A DNA stretch of 64,000 nucleotides from assembly GCF_014201875.1 (NCBI RefSeq), contig NZ_JACHFL010000006.1, forward strand, positions 186,001-250,000. Reading direction: 5' to 3'. The stretch's first letter is position 1, and every line of letters starts with the position of its first letter. This DNA is from Deinococcus humi. GTDB taxonomy: Bacteria > Deinococcota > Deinococci > Deinococcales > Deinococcaceae. The notes below the pieces were generated by a model. That model had not been told where the DNA came from, made no database searches, and saw nothing but the letters and a program-made list of their open reading frames with translations. Position numbers and translations under genes: made by a program. Shown piece by piece: positions 1-8,444 of the stretch.

Positions 1-230
1 GCGCGCCACGCTCCTGAGCGACCAAGCCTCGCTGCAAGCTGTCACGGCCAGCGCCCATGATCAGGGATTACATGGGTTAAGTGCCGCGTTGCTGGGCGGC
101 GCCGCCCCGGATCCAGCACTGGCTCTGGCGCTGCGTCTTGGCCCATCCGCCTCAGGACCTTGACTCAGGACTCTGCGGCTGTCGGGCGGGCCCGCCCCAG
201 CAGGGCGACGCTCTGAAAGGTAATTACACT

Positions 231-2282
231 GTGTCCATGACTTGGGACACGGATGAGGTCATCGTGCGTCTGCTGGGCGCGCCGCAACTGCGGCTGAAAC
301 CAGCAGCGCGGTCTCTCGATGCCCGGCCAGCGGCGCTGCTGGCTTACCTCGCGGCCGAGGGGCCACGTGACCGCGCTGCCTGCGCCGAATTGTTGTGGCC
401 CAACACGCCGCATGCCACTGCTCGCAACAATCTGGTGCAACTCCTGCGGCGGCTGACACGCGTCGCTGGAGGTGACCTGGTGGTTGGACAGCGTACCCTC
501 TTCCTGGCGCCAGGCGTGTACACCGATCTGAGTGCGCCGCCCACTCCGGACGACCCCGATTTGCTGAGCGGCCTGGATACAGATTTCAGCGCGCCCTTCG
601 ACGACTGGCTCCGCGTTCAGCGGGAGGCCCGGCAGGTGCAGTGGGCCGCGCGAGTGGCGCAGGACATCGCAACGCTCATTGAGCGGGGCGATCTGGCACA
701 GGCGCTGGCCCTGGCCGAGCGACGGGTCGAGCGCGACCCACTGGATGAGGACGCCTACGGGCTTCTGATGCGTTTGCACCACCTCAGCGGCAATCGCGCG
801 GCGGCCATGCAGGTCTACGGGCGACTGCGCTCGACGCTGCAACTGGAGCTGGGAATGGAGCCCTCACCAGAAGCGGCCCGCCTGGCGCGTGATCTGGGGA
901 CGCAGGAGCCTCCAACCACGGCGCTTGTGGGCGCGGCGGACATCCCTCTGAGCCTGCTGCGCCCTCCCGTCCTCCTGGGTCAGGAAGACGCCTGGGCACA
1001 GATGGAGGCGGGGTGGACCGCCGGGGCGGGCGTCGCACTTATCGGCCCGTCGGGCAGCGGAAAGTCCAGGCTGGCGGTGGATTTCGCACGCGTTCATCCA
1101 GAATTTCACGTGCTCCTGCTGCAGGGCCGCCCTGGTGACCAGAACGCCGCTTACACCACCCACGCCCGCACCTACCGTCAGACCCTCAACGCTTTTCCGG
1201 AGGTGGCCGCCGCCCTGCCCGACTGGGCGCGTACAGAACTGGCGCGCCTGATCCCGGAACTCGGCCCGGCCCCTGGCCCACTCACTTCAGAGCAGGAGAA
1301 ACTGCGGTTTTACGATGCCAAATACGAAGTGTTACGCCAGGTCGCGGCGCGTGGTCCGGTGGTTTTGATTTCCGACGACCTCCACTTTATGGACGACGCC
1401 TCTATCGAAGCGGGTGCGTACGTGTACGCCAAATTCTGGGGGAACAGTCAGGTTTCTTTGCGCTCGATGTTCTGTTATCGCGAAGGTGCGCTCAGCACCG
1501 TCACCGAGACGCTGTCCCGCCAGATGTACGAGAGCGGCATGGTGCGCCCTATTCATCTGGCGCCACTGAACACTCAAGCCACAGAGGCGTTGCTGCAGGC
1601 CGCCCAGATTACTGGCAGCGAGGACGTGATCCGTGAGGTGCAGCGCTTCGCTGACGGTAATCCCCAGCTGACCCTGGAACTCGCCAAGTACCTGCATGAG
1701 CGGGGGACCTTTGACGTCGCCGCTGTGCGGGAGGCGGCAGGCCGCACGCTGGGCAGCCTGCTAAGTGAGCGCCTGGCGCAGCTTTCCTCGGAAGCGCGGC
1801 AGGCGGCGCAGGCCGCTGCCGTGCTGCGCAACGACTTTACCCTGGAACAGGTCGCCGAGGTTCTTGATTGGAACGTCATGGGCCTCCTCGGCGCCTGGGA
1901 GGAACTGGAGCGTGCCCAAGTGGTGCGTGGGGAACGCTTTGCCCACGACCTGATTGCGCAGGCAATGGAGCAGGACTTGCAGCGCATGCCCGTCGTGTAC
2001 GCGCTGCTGCACCGAAAAGTAGCCAGCGTGCTGGGGGCACAGGGCGCAGCGGCGGCGCGTATAGCCGCGCACTGGCAGGCGGGCGGGCAGCCTGCTCAGG
2101 CCGCGCTGTGGTGGGAACGCGCCGCGCAGCAGGCCGAAAACAGCCGCCAGCTCACAGACGCGTGCGCGCAATACGCCAGTGCAGCCGCCGCCTTTCAGGC
2201 GTCCGGTGACACAAACCGGGCACGTGAGATGACGCACCAGCGTGACCGCGCTGCCAGCCTCATCGCATTGCGTAGCGCGTAG
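231..2282 (+). CDS. BTAD-domain transcriptional activator with AAA ATPase domain
   Basis: Large regulator of the SARP/AfsR-like type. An N-terminal winged-helix part (about residues 5-90) is followed by a bacterial transcriptional activator (BTAD) TPR-like part (about 95-225; LALAERRVERDPLDEDAYG) and an NTPase domain with P-loop GPSGSGKS near residue 271 and a Walker B-like VVLISDD near 380. The C-terminus is alanine-rich and helical, TPR-like. The start is placed at GTG 231, ten bases after GAAAGG; ATG 237 is the alternative, and the frame stays open further upstream (to 81) but reads there like non-coding sequence. Such proteins bind DNA through the N-terminus and use the ATPase as a switch; the target is unknown. 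No operon partner is visible. Confidence 0.85.
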   Translation: MSMTWDTDEVIVRLLGAPQLRLKPAARSLDARPAALLAYLAAEGPRDRAACAELLWPNTPHATARNNLVQLLRRLTRVAGGDLVVGQRTLFLAPGVYTDLSAPPTPDDPDLLSGLDTDFSAPFDDWLRVQREARQVQWAARVAQDIATLIERGDLAQALALAERRVERDPLDEDAYGLLMRLHHLSGNRAAAMQVYGRLRSTLQLELGMEPSPEAARLARDLGTQEPPTTALVGAADIPLSLLRPPVLLGQEDAWAQMEAGWTAGAGVALIGPSGSGKSRLAVDFARVHPEFHVLLLQGRPGDQNAAYTTHARTYRQTLNAFPEVAAALPDWARTELARLIPELGPAPGPLTSEQEKLRFYDAKYEVLRQVAARGPVVLISDDLHFMDDASIEAGAYVYAKFWGNSQVSLRSMFCYREGALSTVTETLSRQMYESGMVRPIHLAPLNTQATEALLQAAQITGSEDVIREVQRFADGNPQLTLELAKYLHERGTFDVAAVREAAGRTLGSLLSERLAQLSSEARQAAQAAAVLRNDFTLEQVAEVLDWNVMGLLGAWEELERAQVVRGERFAHDLIAQAMEQDLQRMPVVYALLHRKVASVLGAQGAAAARIAAHWQAGGQPAQAALWWERAAQQAENSRQLTDACAQYASAAAAFQASGDTNRAREMTHQRDRAASLIALRSA

Positions 2283-2528
2283 CATGATCAAAACGGCATG
2301 GGGCTCCGGGCCATCACCCCGTATCCACCGAGGGCACCCGCAACAGTGCCGTCGCGGCGCTGAGTCAGGGCCAACTGTGCGGCGCGCTCGCCACGTTCCT
2401 GACGCTCTACGAGCGGCAGCCGAACGGAGCCTGGACGCTTGTGTTTCTCGCCAGGAGGGCAAGTTTGGCCGGGGTCGTCAGACCTTCACAACTCGCCACA
2501 ACCCTAAGCGTCACAAGTCAGCTGAGAC

Positions 2529-3158
2529 ATGATGATCTGCCGCTGGAGTGTCCTCGCGCCCGCTGTCTTCAGCCTTGGAATGGCGGCCGCTCAACCCGCA
2601 GTGCAGGCACCAAATGACCCCATCCGCATCACCTCTCTCAAAGGGGGAACTTTCCGGCTCACACAGGGAAAGACACAACGCATCGTGGATCTGCACCGCA
2701 ATATCAGCGGCTGCTGGGGCCGTCTATTCGACGGAACCCAGGAAGAACAGAGCGGCTTTGGAGACGGAGGCTCCGTCTCGACGCGTGTGCTGGACATCGT
2801 GCGACGAGCAGAGTTTTGGTCTGTAGTGTTGCAGGTCAACACAAATTCACGCTGTAACGTTCAGGGCCTGTGTGGGGCGGCGACAAATAGCGACATACTG
2901 TGGCTCAAGCTCACTTCAACTCTCGCGATCGCGGCGCAACAGGCCGCCACCGTAGAAGCTTGTGAACCTGCGACGGAACTCACGCGCTTCAGTGGCCGAC
3001 GACCTGATGAACTGCTGCCCCCAGCCCTGGAACTTTCGCAGGGAAGCCTGACCCTGGAGTACCGCACCAGTCTGTATAACGGAACGCCGGCGATACGAAC
3101 CGTTCTGCAATACGATCGGCGCACTCCTGAACGGGGTTTGGAAGTACGTCGGCGGTAA
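2529..3158 (+). CDS. Exported protein of unknown function
   Basis: 209 residues beginning with a Sec-type signal peptide (charged start, hydrophobic VLAPAVFSLGMAAA, cleavage expected after AAAQ). Four cysteines in the mature part (GCWGRL, SRCNVQGLCGA, VEACEP) suggest disulphides in an extracytoplasmic protein. No family is recognised. Two tandem ATG codons occur at the start; either could be used. It stands alone, followed about 30 bases later by the end of an IS6-type remnant. Confidence 0.6.
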   Translation: MMICRWSVLAPAVFSLGMAAAQPAVQAPNDPIRITSLKGGTFRLTQGKTQRIVDLHRNISGCWGRLFDGTQEEQSGFGDGGSVSTRVLDIVRRAEFWSVVLQVNTNSRCNVQGLCGAATNSDILWLKLTSTLAIAAQQAATVEACEPATELTRFSGRRPDELLPPALELSQGSLTLEYRTSLYNGTPAIRTVLQYDRRTPERGLEVRRR

Positions 3159-3189
3159 AAGCATCAGGGATGCTTTTCAGTGGTGCCGG

Positions 3190-3370
3190 GTTGCGGCAAG
3201 TTGTTGGGCTAGGGTGACGCCGTGCTGAGCGATCAGAAGATTCCTGGATACCGATTCCCTGTCGCGATCATCGGGCACGCCGTCTGGCTGTACCACCGCT
3301 TCACCCTCAGCTATCGGGACGTGGAAGAACTGCTGGCGGAACGGGGGATCATCGTTACAAACAGGGGCAA
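3190..3370 (+). mobile_element. IS6-family remnant, left end only
   Basis: Begins with the terminal repeat GTTGCGGCAAGTTGTTGGG and a transposase start (GTG/CTG region at 3222: LSDQKIPGYRFPVAIIGHAV, then WLYHRFTLSYRDVEELLAERG). Homology stops near 3370, after about 50 codons, where unrelated sequence follows. The end repeat matches the element at 7586-8386, not the GGTTCTGGCAA-type elements, so it is a second subtype of the same family. Confidence 0.75.
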
Positions 3371-3410
3371 GATCACTGCTCTGCGCCCCCTAGGGCGATA
3401 CCGCTGGCCT

Positions 3411-3863
3411 TCAGGAGGACGACAGGTCATCTTTCATGGCCCGCGCCTGGGCTTCGAACCCCGCCTGCACCCAATGCACGGGGACGAATGCGGCTGCCGG
3501 GCCGTGAAAGACCTCCTCGGTGGTGTAGGCAGTGTGGCCGTTCGGGAGGCGCCTGAGCGTCTGCACCCGCTCTGAGCGCAGCAGGCCCCAGTGGGCCAAA
3601 GGACTGTCGTAACGCCAGGCGACCAGCGCCGCGCCATTGGCAGGAGGTTGCACGCGCGTGACCCGTTCGTCGGAATGGATGTACCGACCCTCACGCCAGA
3701 GCAGCCTGAAGCGCATCTGCACGCCCTCGGCAGCGCGGGTGGCTCCCGTGACGTCCACCACGAAGGGATTCCAGCGCCCGTAGGCGCCGAAGTCCACCAG
3801 CAGTTCAAAGACCCGTTCCAAAGGAGCCTGGAGAGTGATCTCAGCGCGGGCGGCACGGGGCAT
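3411..3863 (-). CDS. SRPBCC (START/polyketide cyclase-like) family protein
   Basis: About 150 residues with the SRPBCC pattern: ITLQAPLERVFELLVDFGAY, then GRWNPFVVDVTGA near the N-terminus, alternating beta strands (VQMRFRLLWREG, ALVAWRYDS), and the final long helix AAAFVPVHWVQAGFEAQARA. These small hydrophobic-cavity proteins bind lipids or other ligands; the ligand cannot be inferred. The start is set at MPRAARAEITLQ because the domain begins right there; the frame is open upstream to 3926. It is wedged between two IS remnants and has no operon partner. Confidence 0.75.
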   Translation of the reverse strand: MPRAARAEITLQAPLERVFELLVDFGAYGRWNPFVVDVTGATRAAEGVQMRFRLLWREGRYIHSDERVTRVQPPANGAALVAWRYDSPLAHWGLLRSERVQTLRRLPNGHTAYTTEEVFHGPAAAFVPVHWVQAGFEAQARAMKDDLSSS

Positions 3864-3962
3864 CAGGGGCAGTATAGCGGGGGCGGAGAGCAGGCGCTCA
3901 GAACCTCCGCGAACCCCCCTGGGCACCGGCCTTGACCCGAAGCTCGCCCGGTCGGAGCGAGC

Positions 3963-4100
3963 AGCTTGCTACCGAAACGCTGGGTGGTGGAGCGCTCGTT
4001 CGCGTGGCTGTCGCGCTTCAGACGGCTCGGGCGGGACCTCGAACGCCTGTCGATCACCCTGACTGGCTTCCACTTCGTCGCCGCGGTTCTGGCAACTTAA
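3963..4100 (+). mobile_element. IS5-family transposase 3' remnant
   Basis: Translates to [20 protein letters not shown] followed by [25 protein letters not shown] and a stop. The [12 protein letters not shown] motif carries the conserved catalytic glutamate region of IS5-family DDE transposases. The last codons (VLAT-stop) are supplied by the terminal repeat of the next IS6 element, so an IS6-type insertion or recombination cut this gene. Confidence 0.75.
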
Positions 4101-4916
4101 TCGCATTACGCTGATGGTTTGTGACTGACCGCAAACCCTACCGACACCGTTTTCCGCTCAGCATCATCGGGCACACCCTCTGGCTCTACCACCGGTTCCC
4201 CCTGAGCGAACGTGATGTCCAGAAATTGCTGCACCAGCGCGGTATTGTCGTCAGCCATCGTCGTGAACGGACGCCCATGAGGACGCCACTCCTCCACGAA
4301 ACCCTTCGCCAGTGGAACATTAAGTTCGCGCCGCTTCTCACCGAGGCGCTGCGCCACTGGGAACCCCTCTGGGGTTCCCGGTGGTCCCTGGATGAGGTCT
4401 GTCTCGACATGGTGGGGAAGAAATTCTGGTTGTGGCGGGCTGTCGATGAATCCGGCGCGGTGCTCGATGTCCTGTTGCAATCTCACCGAGACAGTCAGGC
4501 GGCCAAGGCCTTTTTCGAACGGCTGTTGGTGAACCACGACGTCCCAAACGTGATTCACACCGATAAGCTATGGGGCGGCTCTTCGAGGGCTTCCTGTGCT
4601 GTACACCCTGGAGCACATCCAGGTCATTTCCTCTGTGGGCTGCAACAATCCCATTGAACAGTCCCACCGCCCGACCCGGAAACAGGAGCGAAGTGGGCCG
4701 GGCTTCAAGAGACCGCAACGCGCACAGGAATTTTTAGCCCTGCACGCCCGCGCTTCGAACCTTCACCAGCACACTCGAACCACTGTCCCGCGCTCGATCG
4801 AAAGAACGCATCCATCGCAGGCCCACCGGGCCTGGCAACACGCCGTTCATGCGGCGCTCTGAATTCAGACTGCCGCTGGGAAGATTTGGCCTACTCGAGG
4901 TTGAGTTGCCAGAACC
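4085..4916 (+). mobile_element. IS6-family insertion sequence (defective copy)
   Basis: Bounded by GGTTCTGGCAACTTAA on the left and TTGAGTTGCCAGAACC on the right, 832 bp. It encloses one transposase gene that is frameshifted. No 8-bp target duplication is seen (GTCGCCGC versus ATCTACAC), so flanks have probably been rearranged. Confidence 0.85.
4121..4862 (+). pseudogene. IS6-family DDE transposase, frameshifted
   Basis: First frame: VTDRKPYRHRFPLSIIGHTL through LDEVCLDMVGKKFWLWRAVD and VIHTDKLW; the frame then shifts near 4575 and continues as LYTLEHIQVISSVGCNNPIE through TRTTVPRSIERTHPSQAHRA. Relative to the intact copy at 53509-54219 it also has an insertion after GIVVSH (RRERTPMRTPL). 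The DDE residues are present but split over two frames, so it should be inactive. The start codon is GTG. Confidence 0.85.
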
Positions 4917-5036
4917 ATCTACACCGTGCCAGGACAGAGCCTGTTTCTTTATCTGGTGCTGGCGAAGGATAAGGCCAACTTCGCCATGGCCCGCTACAAG
5001 CTCAAGGCGCTGGGCAAGGACATCGTCCTTGCCTGA
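4917..5036 (+). pseudogene. 3' end of a truncated gene, unknown family
   Basis: Immediately right of the IS end the frame IYTVPGQSLFLYLVLAKDKA, then NFAMARYKLKALGKDIVLA and stop, reads like the C-terminus of a real protein; a roadblock/LC7-type tail is one possibility but unproven. The rest of the gene has been lost to the IS6 insertion. Confidence 0.4.
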
Positions 5037-5133
5037 GCGGAGGGGCCACAAAAGAGGAGCAGGCGCTGACCGCCTGACGATTTGTGGCCAGTGGTGGACC
5101 TTAAGGCGACAAGCGGACAATGCAATGGAAAGG

Positions 5134-5157
5134 CGGCCTGAACTTCAGGCCGTTTTT
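5134..5157 (+). terminator. Hairpin plus T-run, relic of an IS6 3' end
   Basis: CGGCCTGAA / C / TTCAGGCCG followed by TTTTT. The preceding codons (GKAA-TGA) match the end of the IS6 transposases, so this is the stop-codon hairpin of a lost copy; it still has the form of an intrinsic terminator. Confidence 0.6.
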
Positions 5158-5186
5158 GACATCATCTTGCGCTGATCTCCCAAACG

Positions 5187-5372
5187 ATTTTGGCAAGTTA
5201 AAGCGGTCAGGGTAGAGAGTTGTGTCTGACCGGAAGCCGCTGCAGCCACCCTTTCCCTGCGCATCATGGGCTCTGCCCTGTGGCGCTACCACCGCTTTCC
5301 TATGAGCCAGCGGGATGTTCGGGAGGTGCTGTTTGAGCGCGCTGTCTTGGTCAGTTATCGGGAGTGGACGGC
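5187..5372 (+). mobile_element. IS6-family remnant, left end
   Basis: Degenerate end repeat (TTTTGGCAAGTTAA), a GTG start at 5222 (VSDRKPLQ) and, after a frameshift, IMGSALWRYHRFPMSQRDVR. Homology stops near 5370. It directly precedes the S8 peptidase, whose promoter could lie in this remnant or in the following 150 bases. Confidence 0.65.
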
Positions 5373-5527
5373 CACTGTGAGGTATTATATACTCCACCCC
5401 GCGTAACATCAATTTGTGTAGTAAGCATCAAACATGAGGGCGCCGGGAGTCATTCTGCGGAGCTTTTCATGCTTTCGGCGGCTCGTATCTTCGGTGGCAA
5501 TGCATTAGCGAAACCAAGGAGAACCAC

Positions 5528-7489
5528 GTGAGAAGACGTCTGTTTACCGGATTGATCACCCTGTCGCTGCTGGCCGCATGTTCCACAACCCCTCAAGTGC
5601 AGGATCCGCAGACGCCCGAAGCGCCGTCTCCAAGTGCCCAGGTTCCGGTAGATTCGCCTCCTGTTCTCACAACGCCTGCTGGCGATAGCAATGCCCCGTT
5701 GCTTGCCAAGACGAGCAAGTTGAGCAGCGCCCTGACCGCCTTAGCCAGTGGTGGCCTGAGTGCCCAGAGCACGGACCTGACGGCCAGCGGTAGTGACGTT
5801 CGCCCTCGTGGCAACCGCCTCGTCAGTGGGGACAGTACCGTCACGGTCGACGCCCTATCCACCGGGACGCCCGAGGAACTGCTCGCTACCCTCCAGTCTC
5901 TCGGCATGACATCAGGGTCCACCTACGCGGGCCTGGTGTCGGGCGTGCTTCCTGTTTCGGCCCTCCCAGCCGCCGCCGCTCTGCCGGAATTGCGCAGCAT
6001 GCGCCTTGCGGTTGCCACCACCAACCAGCTGCACGGGCAGGCCTTCCAAACGCCTAGCCAGGGTCTGACCATCTCACAGGGTGATCAGGCCCAACGCAGC
6101 GATATCGCCCGTCAAAAGTACCGCGTGAGCGGAGCGGGCGTCACGGTGGGCGCCCTTTCCGACAGTTTCAACTGCGCGAAGAAGCCGCTGACCACCGCCC
6201 CTGATGACGTCAAGAATGGTGACCTCCCCGCAGGTGGTGTTCAGGTGGTCGCGGAACTCGATGCGCCCTCTTGCAGTGCCGGGGCGTCCGATGAGGGACG
6301 TGGCATGCTCCAGATCGTCCATGACGTGGCGCCTGCCTCCAAACTGTCGTTCGCCACCGCCTACAGCGGCCAAGCTGGCTTCGCGAACAACATCCTCAAG
6401 CTCGCAGATGCAGGCGCAGATGTGATTGTGGATGACGTCACCTACTTCTCCGAGCCGTACTTCCAGGATGGGGTGGTAGCGCAGGCCGTGGACAAGGTGG
6501 CCCGCCAGGGCGTGTCCTACTTCTCGTCGGCGGGCAACCAGGCCCGGCAGTCCTACGAGGGCGCCTTCCGGCCCAGCGGTCAGACCTTCAACGGTTGCGA
6601 ACTGAATGACTTCGATCCGGGCAGCAAGGTCGATCCCCTGCAGAGCATCACCATCGCCCCGGGCGACGACGTGCTCATCTTCCTCCAGTGGGATCAGCCC
6701 TTCGCCTCTGTGTCCCGCGCTGGCCGGGGATCAGCCAGCGACGTGGATCTGCTGCTGTTCGACAGCAAGGGCAAGCTCCTGCCCACGGACGCCAAGGCCG
6801 GGCAATTCCCCGTGTCCACCGACGATAACGTTGGCGGCGATCCGGTGGAAGCCGTGCAGTACTTCAACACCACCAAGGCCCCGATCAAGGTCAACTTGGC
6901 GATGACCCTGTGCAGCGGCCCGGCCCCGAAGCTCCTGAAATGGATTGACTTCGATTACGGCACAGACATCGAGTACGACACCAAATCTCCTACCAGTATC
7001 GGTCACCACAATGCTGCTGGTGGCGCGGGCGTGGGCGCCGCGCGCTTCTACCGCACCCCTGCGTTCGGGCAGAACCCACCGTTGCTCGAAAGCTTCTCGT
7101 CCGCCGGTGGCGTTCCGATCCTCTTTGATCTGAACGGACGGCCGCTCAGTAGCCCGGATCTTCGTCAACAGCCGCGCTTCACGGCGCCAGACGGTGGGAA
7201 CACCAGCTTCTTCGGACAGGTCACCTTCGGCGACGGGACGCCCGTTGACGGCGACGCTTTCCCCAACTTCTTCGGCACCAGTGCCGCCGCACCACACGCG
7301 GCCGGCGTCGCGGCCCTCATGCTCGACGGCGTCACGCAGTACGGTGGCGCCTCGCGGCCTGCCGACATCTACAAGGCGCTCGCCGCGAGTAGCGTGGACA
7401 TGAAGACCCCTGGGTACGATGCTGACAGTGGGGCCGGACTGATCCAGGCTGACCAGGCGTTGGCGCGGATCCTCACCACGGCTCCGTAA
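5528..7489 (+). CDS. S8-like (subtilisin-fold) serine peptidase, lipoprotein
   Basis: GTG start with AAGGAG seven bases upstream. The N-terminus MRRRLFTGLITLSLLAAC is a lipoprotein signal with lipobox LAAC. A linker and propeptide-like region (about 20-200) precede the catalytic domain: VTVGALSDSFN (Asp near 210), DEGRGMLQIVHDVAPAS (about 253), SYFSSAGNQ (oxyanion Asn near 334) and GTSAAAPHAAGVAAL (Ser near 584). The usual HGTH block of subtilases is replaced by DEGRG, so the catalytic acid/base is unusual. A ~170-residue insertion between Asn and Ser carries IAPGDDVLIFLQWDQPF and VDLLLFDSKGK, a pre-peptidase-like beta domain. Expected outside the membrane. Confidence 0.85.
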   Translation: MRRRLFTGLITLSLLAACSTTPQVQDPQTPEAPSPSAQVPVDSPPVLTTPAGDSNAPLLAKTSKLSSALTALASGGLSAQSTDLTASGSDVRPRGNRLVSGDSTVTVDALSTGTPEELLATLQSLGMTSGSTYAGLVSGVLPVSALPAAAALPELRSMRLAVATTNQLHGQAFQTPSQGLTISQGDQAQRSDIARQKYRVSGAGVTVGALSDSFNCAKKPLTTAPDDVKNGDLPAGGVQVVAELDAPSCSAGASDEGRGMLQIVHDVAPASKLSFATAYSGQAGFANNILKLADAGADVIVDDVTYFSEPYFQDGVVAQAVDKVARQGVSYFSSAGNQARQSYEGAFRPSGQTFNGCELNDFDPGSKVDPLQSITIAPGDDVLIFLQWDQPFASVSRAGRGSASDVDLLLFDSKGKLLPTDAKAGQFPVSTDDNVGGDPVEAVQYFNTTKAPIKVNLAMTLCSGPAPKLLKWIDFDYGTDIEYDTKSPTSIGHHNAAGGAGVGAARFYRTPAFGQNPPLLESFSSAGGVPILFDLNGRPLSSPDLRQQPRFTAPDGGNTSFFGQVTFGDGTPVDGDAFPNFFGTSAAAPHAAGVAALMLDGVTQYGGASRPADIYKALAASSVDMKTPGYDADSGAGLIQADQALARILTTAP

Positions 7490-7585
7490 TCTGGAGGATT
7501 CTGGCAAGTGAACGAGGGGTAGAACGATGTTTTCGACAGGCAACCTGAACTTCAGGTGGTTATGTTGCCTTAACTAGTTCAGGGG

Positions 7586-8386
7586 GTTGTGGCAAGTTGT
7601 TGGGGTAGGGTGACGTGGTGTTGAGGGGTCAGAAGCTTCCTGGGTACCGGTTTCCCCTTGCTGTAATCCAAGGCTCGATCACCGCTTCTCCCTCAGCTAC
7701 CGCGACATCGAAGAACTGCTGCTGGACCGGGGAGTCTGCGTGACCCGCGAATCCATCCGGACCTGGTGGATCAACTTCAGTGACCTCTTGGCCCAAGGTT
7801 TACGCCACAGGGAACCCCGTCGGGGTTCCCTGTGGCATTTGATTTGGACGTTACGGCACGTGGATGTTGGAGGCTTCACCCACTAATTGTGGCGAGCAGT
7901 CGACGAATACGGCGTCGTGCTGGACGTCTTCCTTCAGGAGCACCGGGAGACTGAGGCCGCCAGGGCGTTTTTCCACCGCTTGCTGGGGCAGGGGCGACGT
8001 GCCGGTGGTCATCCACACCGCTCTGGAGTTCCGGTGCCGCCCTTCGCGAACTTCCCGTGCTTCCACCCCGTGGAGCACGTTCAGGTGGTGTCGACCGCTC
8101 CCTACAACACCATCGTTGAGCACTCCCACCGTCCCACCCGGAGGCAGGCACGTCAGCAGCGAGGCTTCAGGTCACGAAAACGCGCACAGGGCTTCGTGGA
8201 GGTGCACGCCCGCGTCACGAATCTGTATCACCCTGCCCGTTCCACCGTTCCCGCTCTATGGCGTCGGCACCATCAACGAGCTGCCTTCAAGACCGGGCAA
8301 GAGACTGTGTGGCAGGCGGCCTGAAGTTCAGGCGGCCTGCCTTCGCATCCCCCTCTGCTTTGTGAGAGCCAACAACTTGCCACAAC
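7586..8386 (+). mobile_element. IS6-family insertion sequence, second subtype
   Basis: Bounded by GTTGTGGCAAGTTGTTGG and CCAACAACTTGCCACAAC, 18 of 18 inverted. 801 bp. Its end repeat is shared with the remnant at 3190 but differs from the GGTTCTGGCAA group. No target duplication visible. A further 3'-end hairpin relic (ACCTGAACTTCAGGT, 7543-7557) abuts its left side. Confidence 0.85.
7618..8324 (+). pseudogene. IS6-family DDE transposase, multiply frameshifted
   Basis: Starts as VLRGQKLPGYRFPLAVI, shifts, resumes as ELLLDRGVCVTRESIRTWWI, then from about 7887 WRAVDEYGVVLDVFLQEHRE to HSHRPTRRQARQQRGF. The central HTD aspartate region is scrambled (RAGGHPHRSGVP), so it is inactive. The stop TGA at 8321 lies within the hairpin described as a separate finding. 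Confidence 0.8.
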
Positions 8387-8444
8387 TCTTCAAATGGAAG
8401 TTCAGCATGAGCGGCACACAGGTGGACGCTGTGTTCGCTGTTCC

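Noticed and set aside
165..842. Long open frame antisense to the BTAD regulator
   Set aside because: High-GC shadow of the coding strand; no start site or domain pattern, while the plus strand has a clear multi-domain protein.
2242..2532. 96-codon plus-strand frame between the regulator and the exported protein
   Set aside because: Arg/His/Pro-rich with no fold-like pattern and it overlaps the end of the regulator; no ribosome-binding site.
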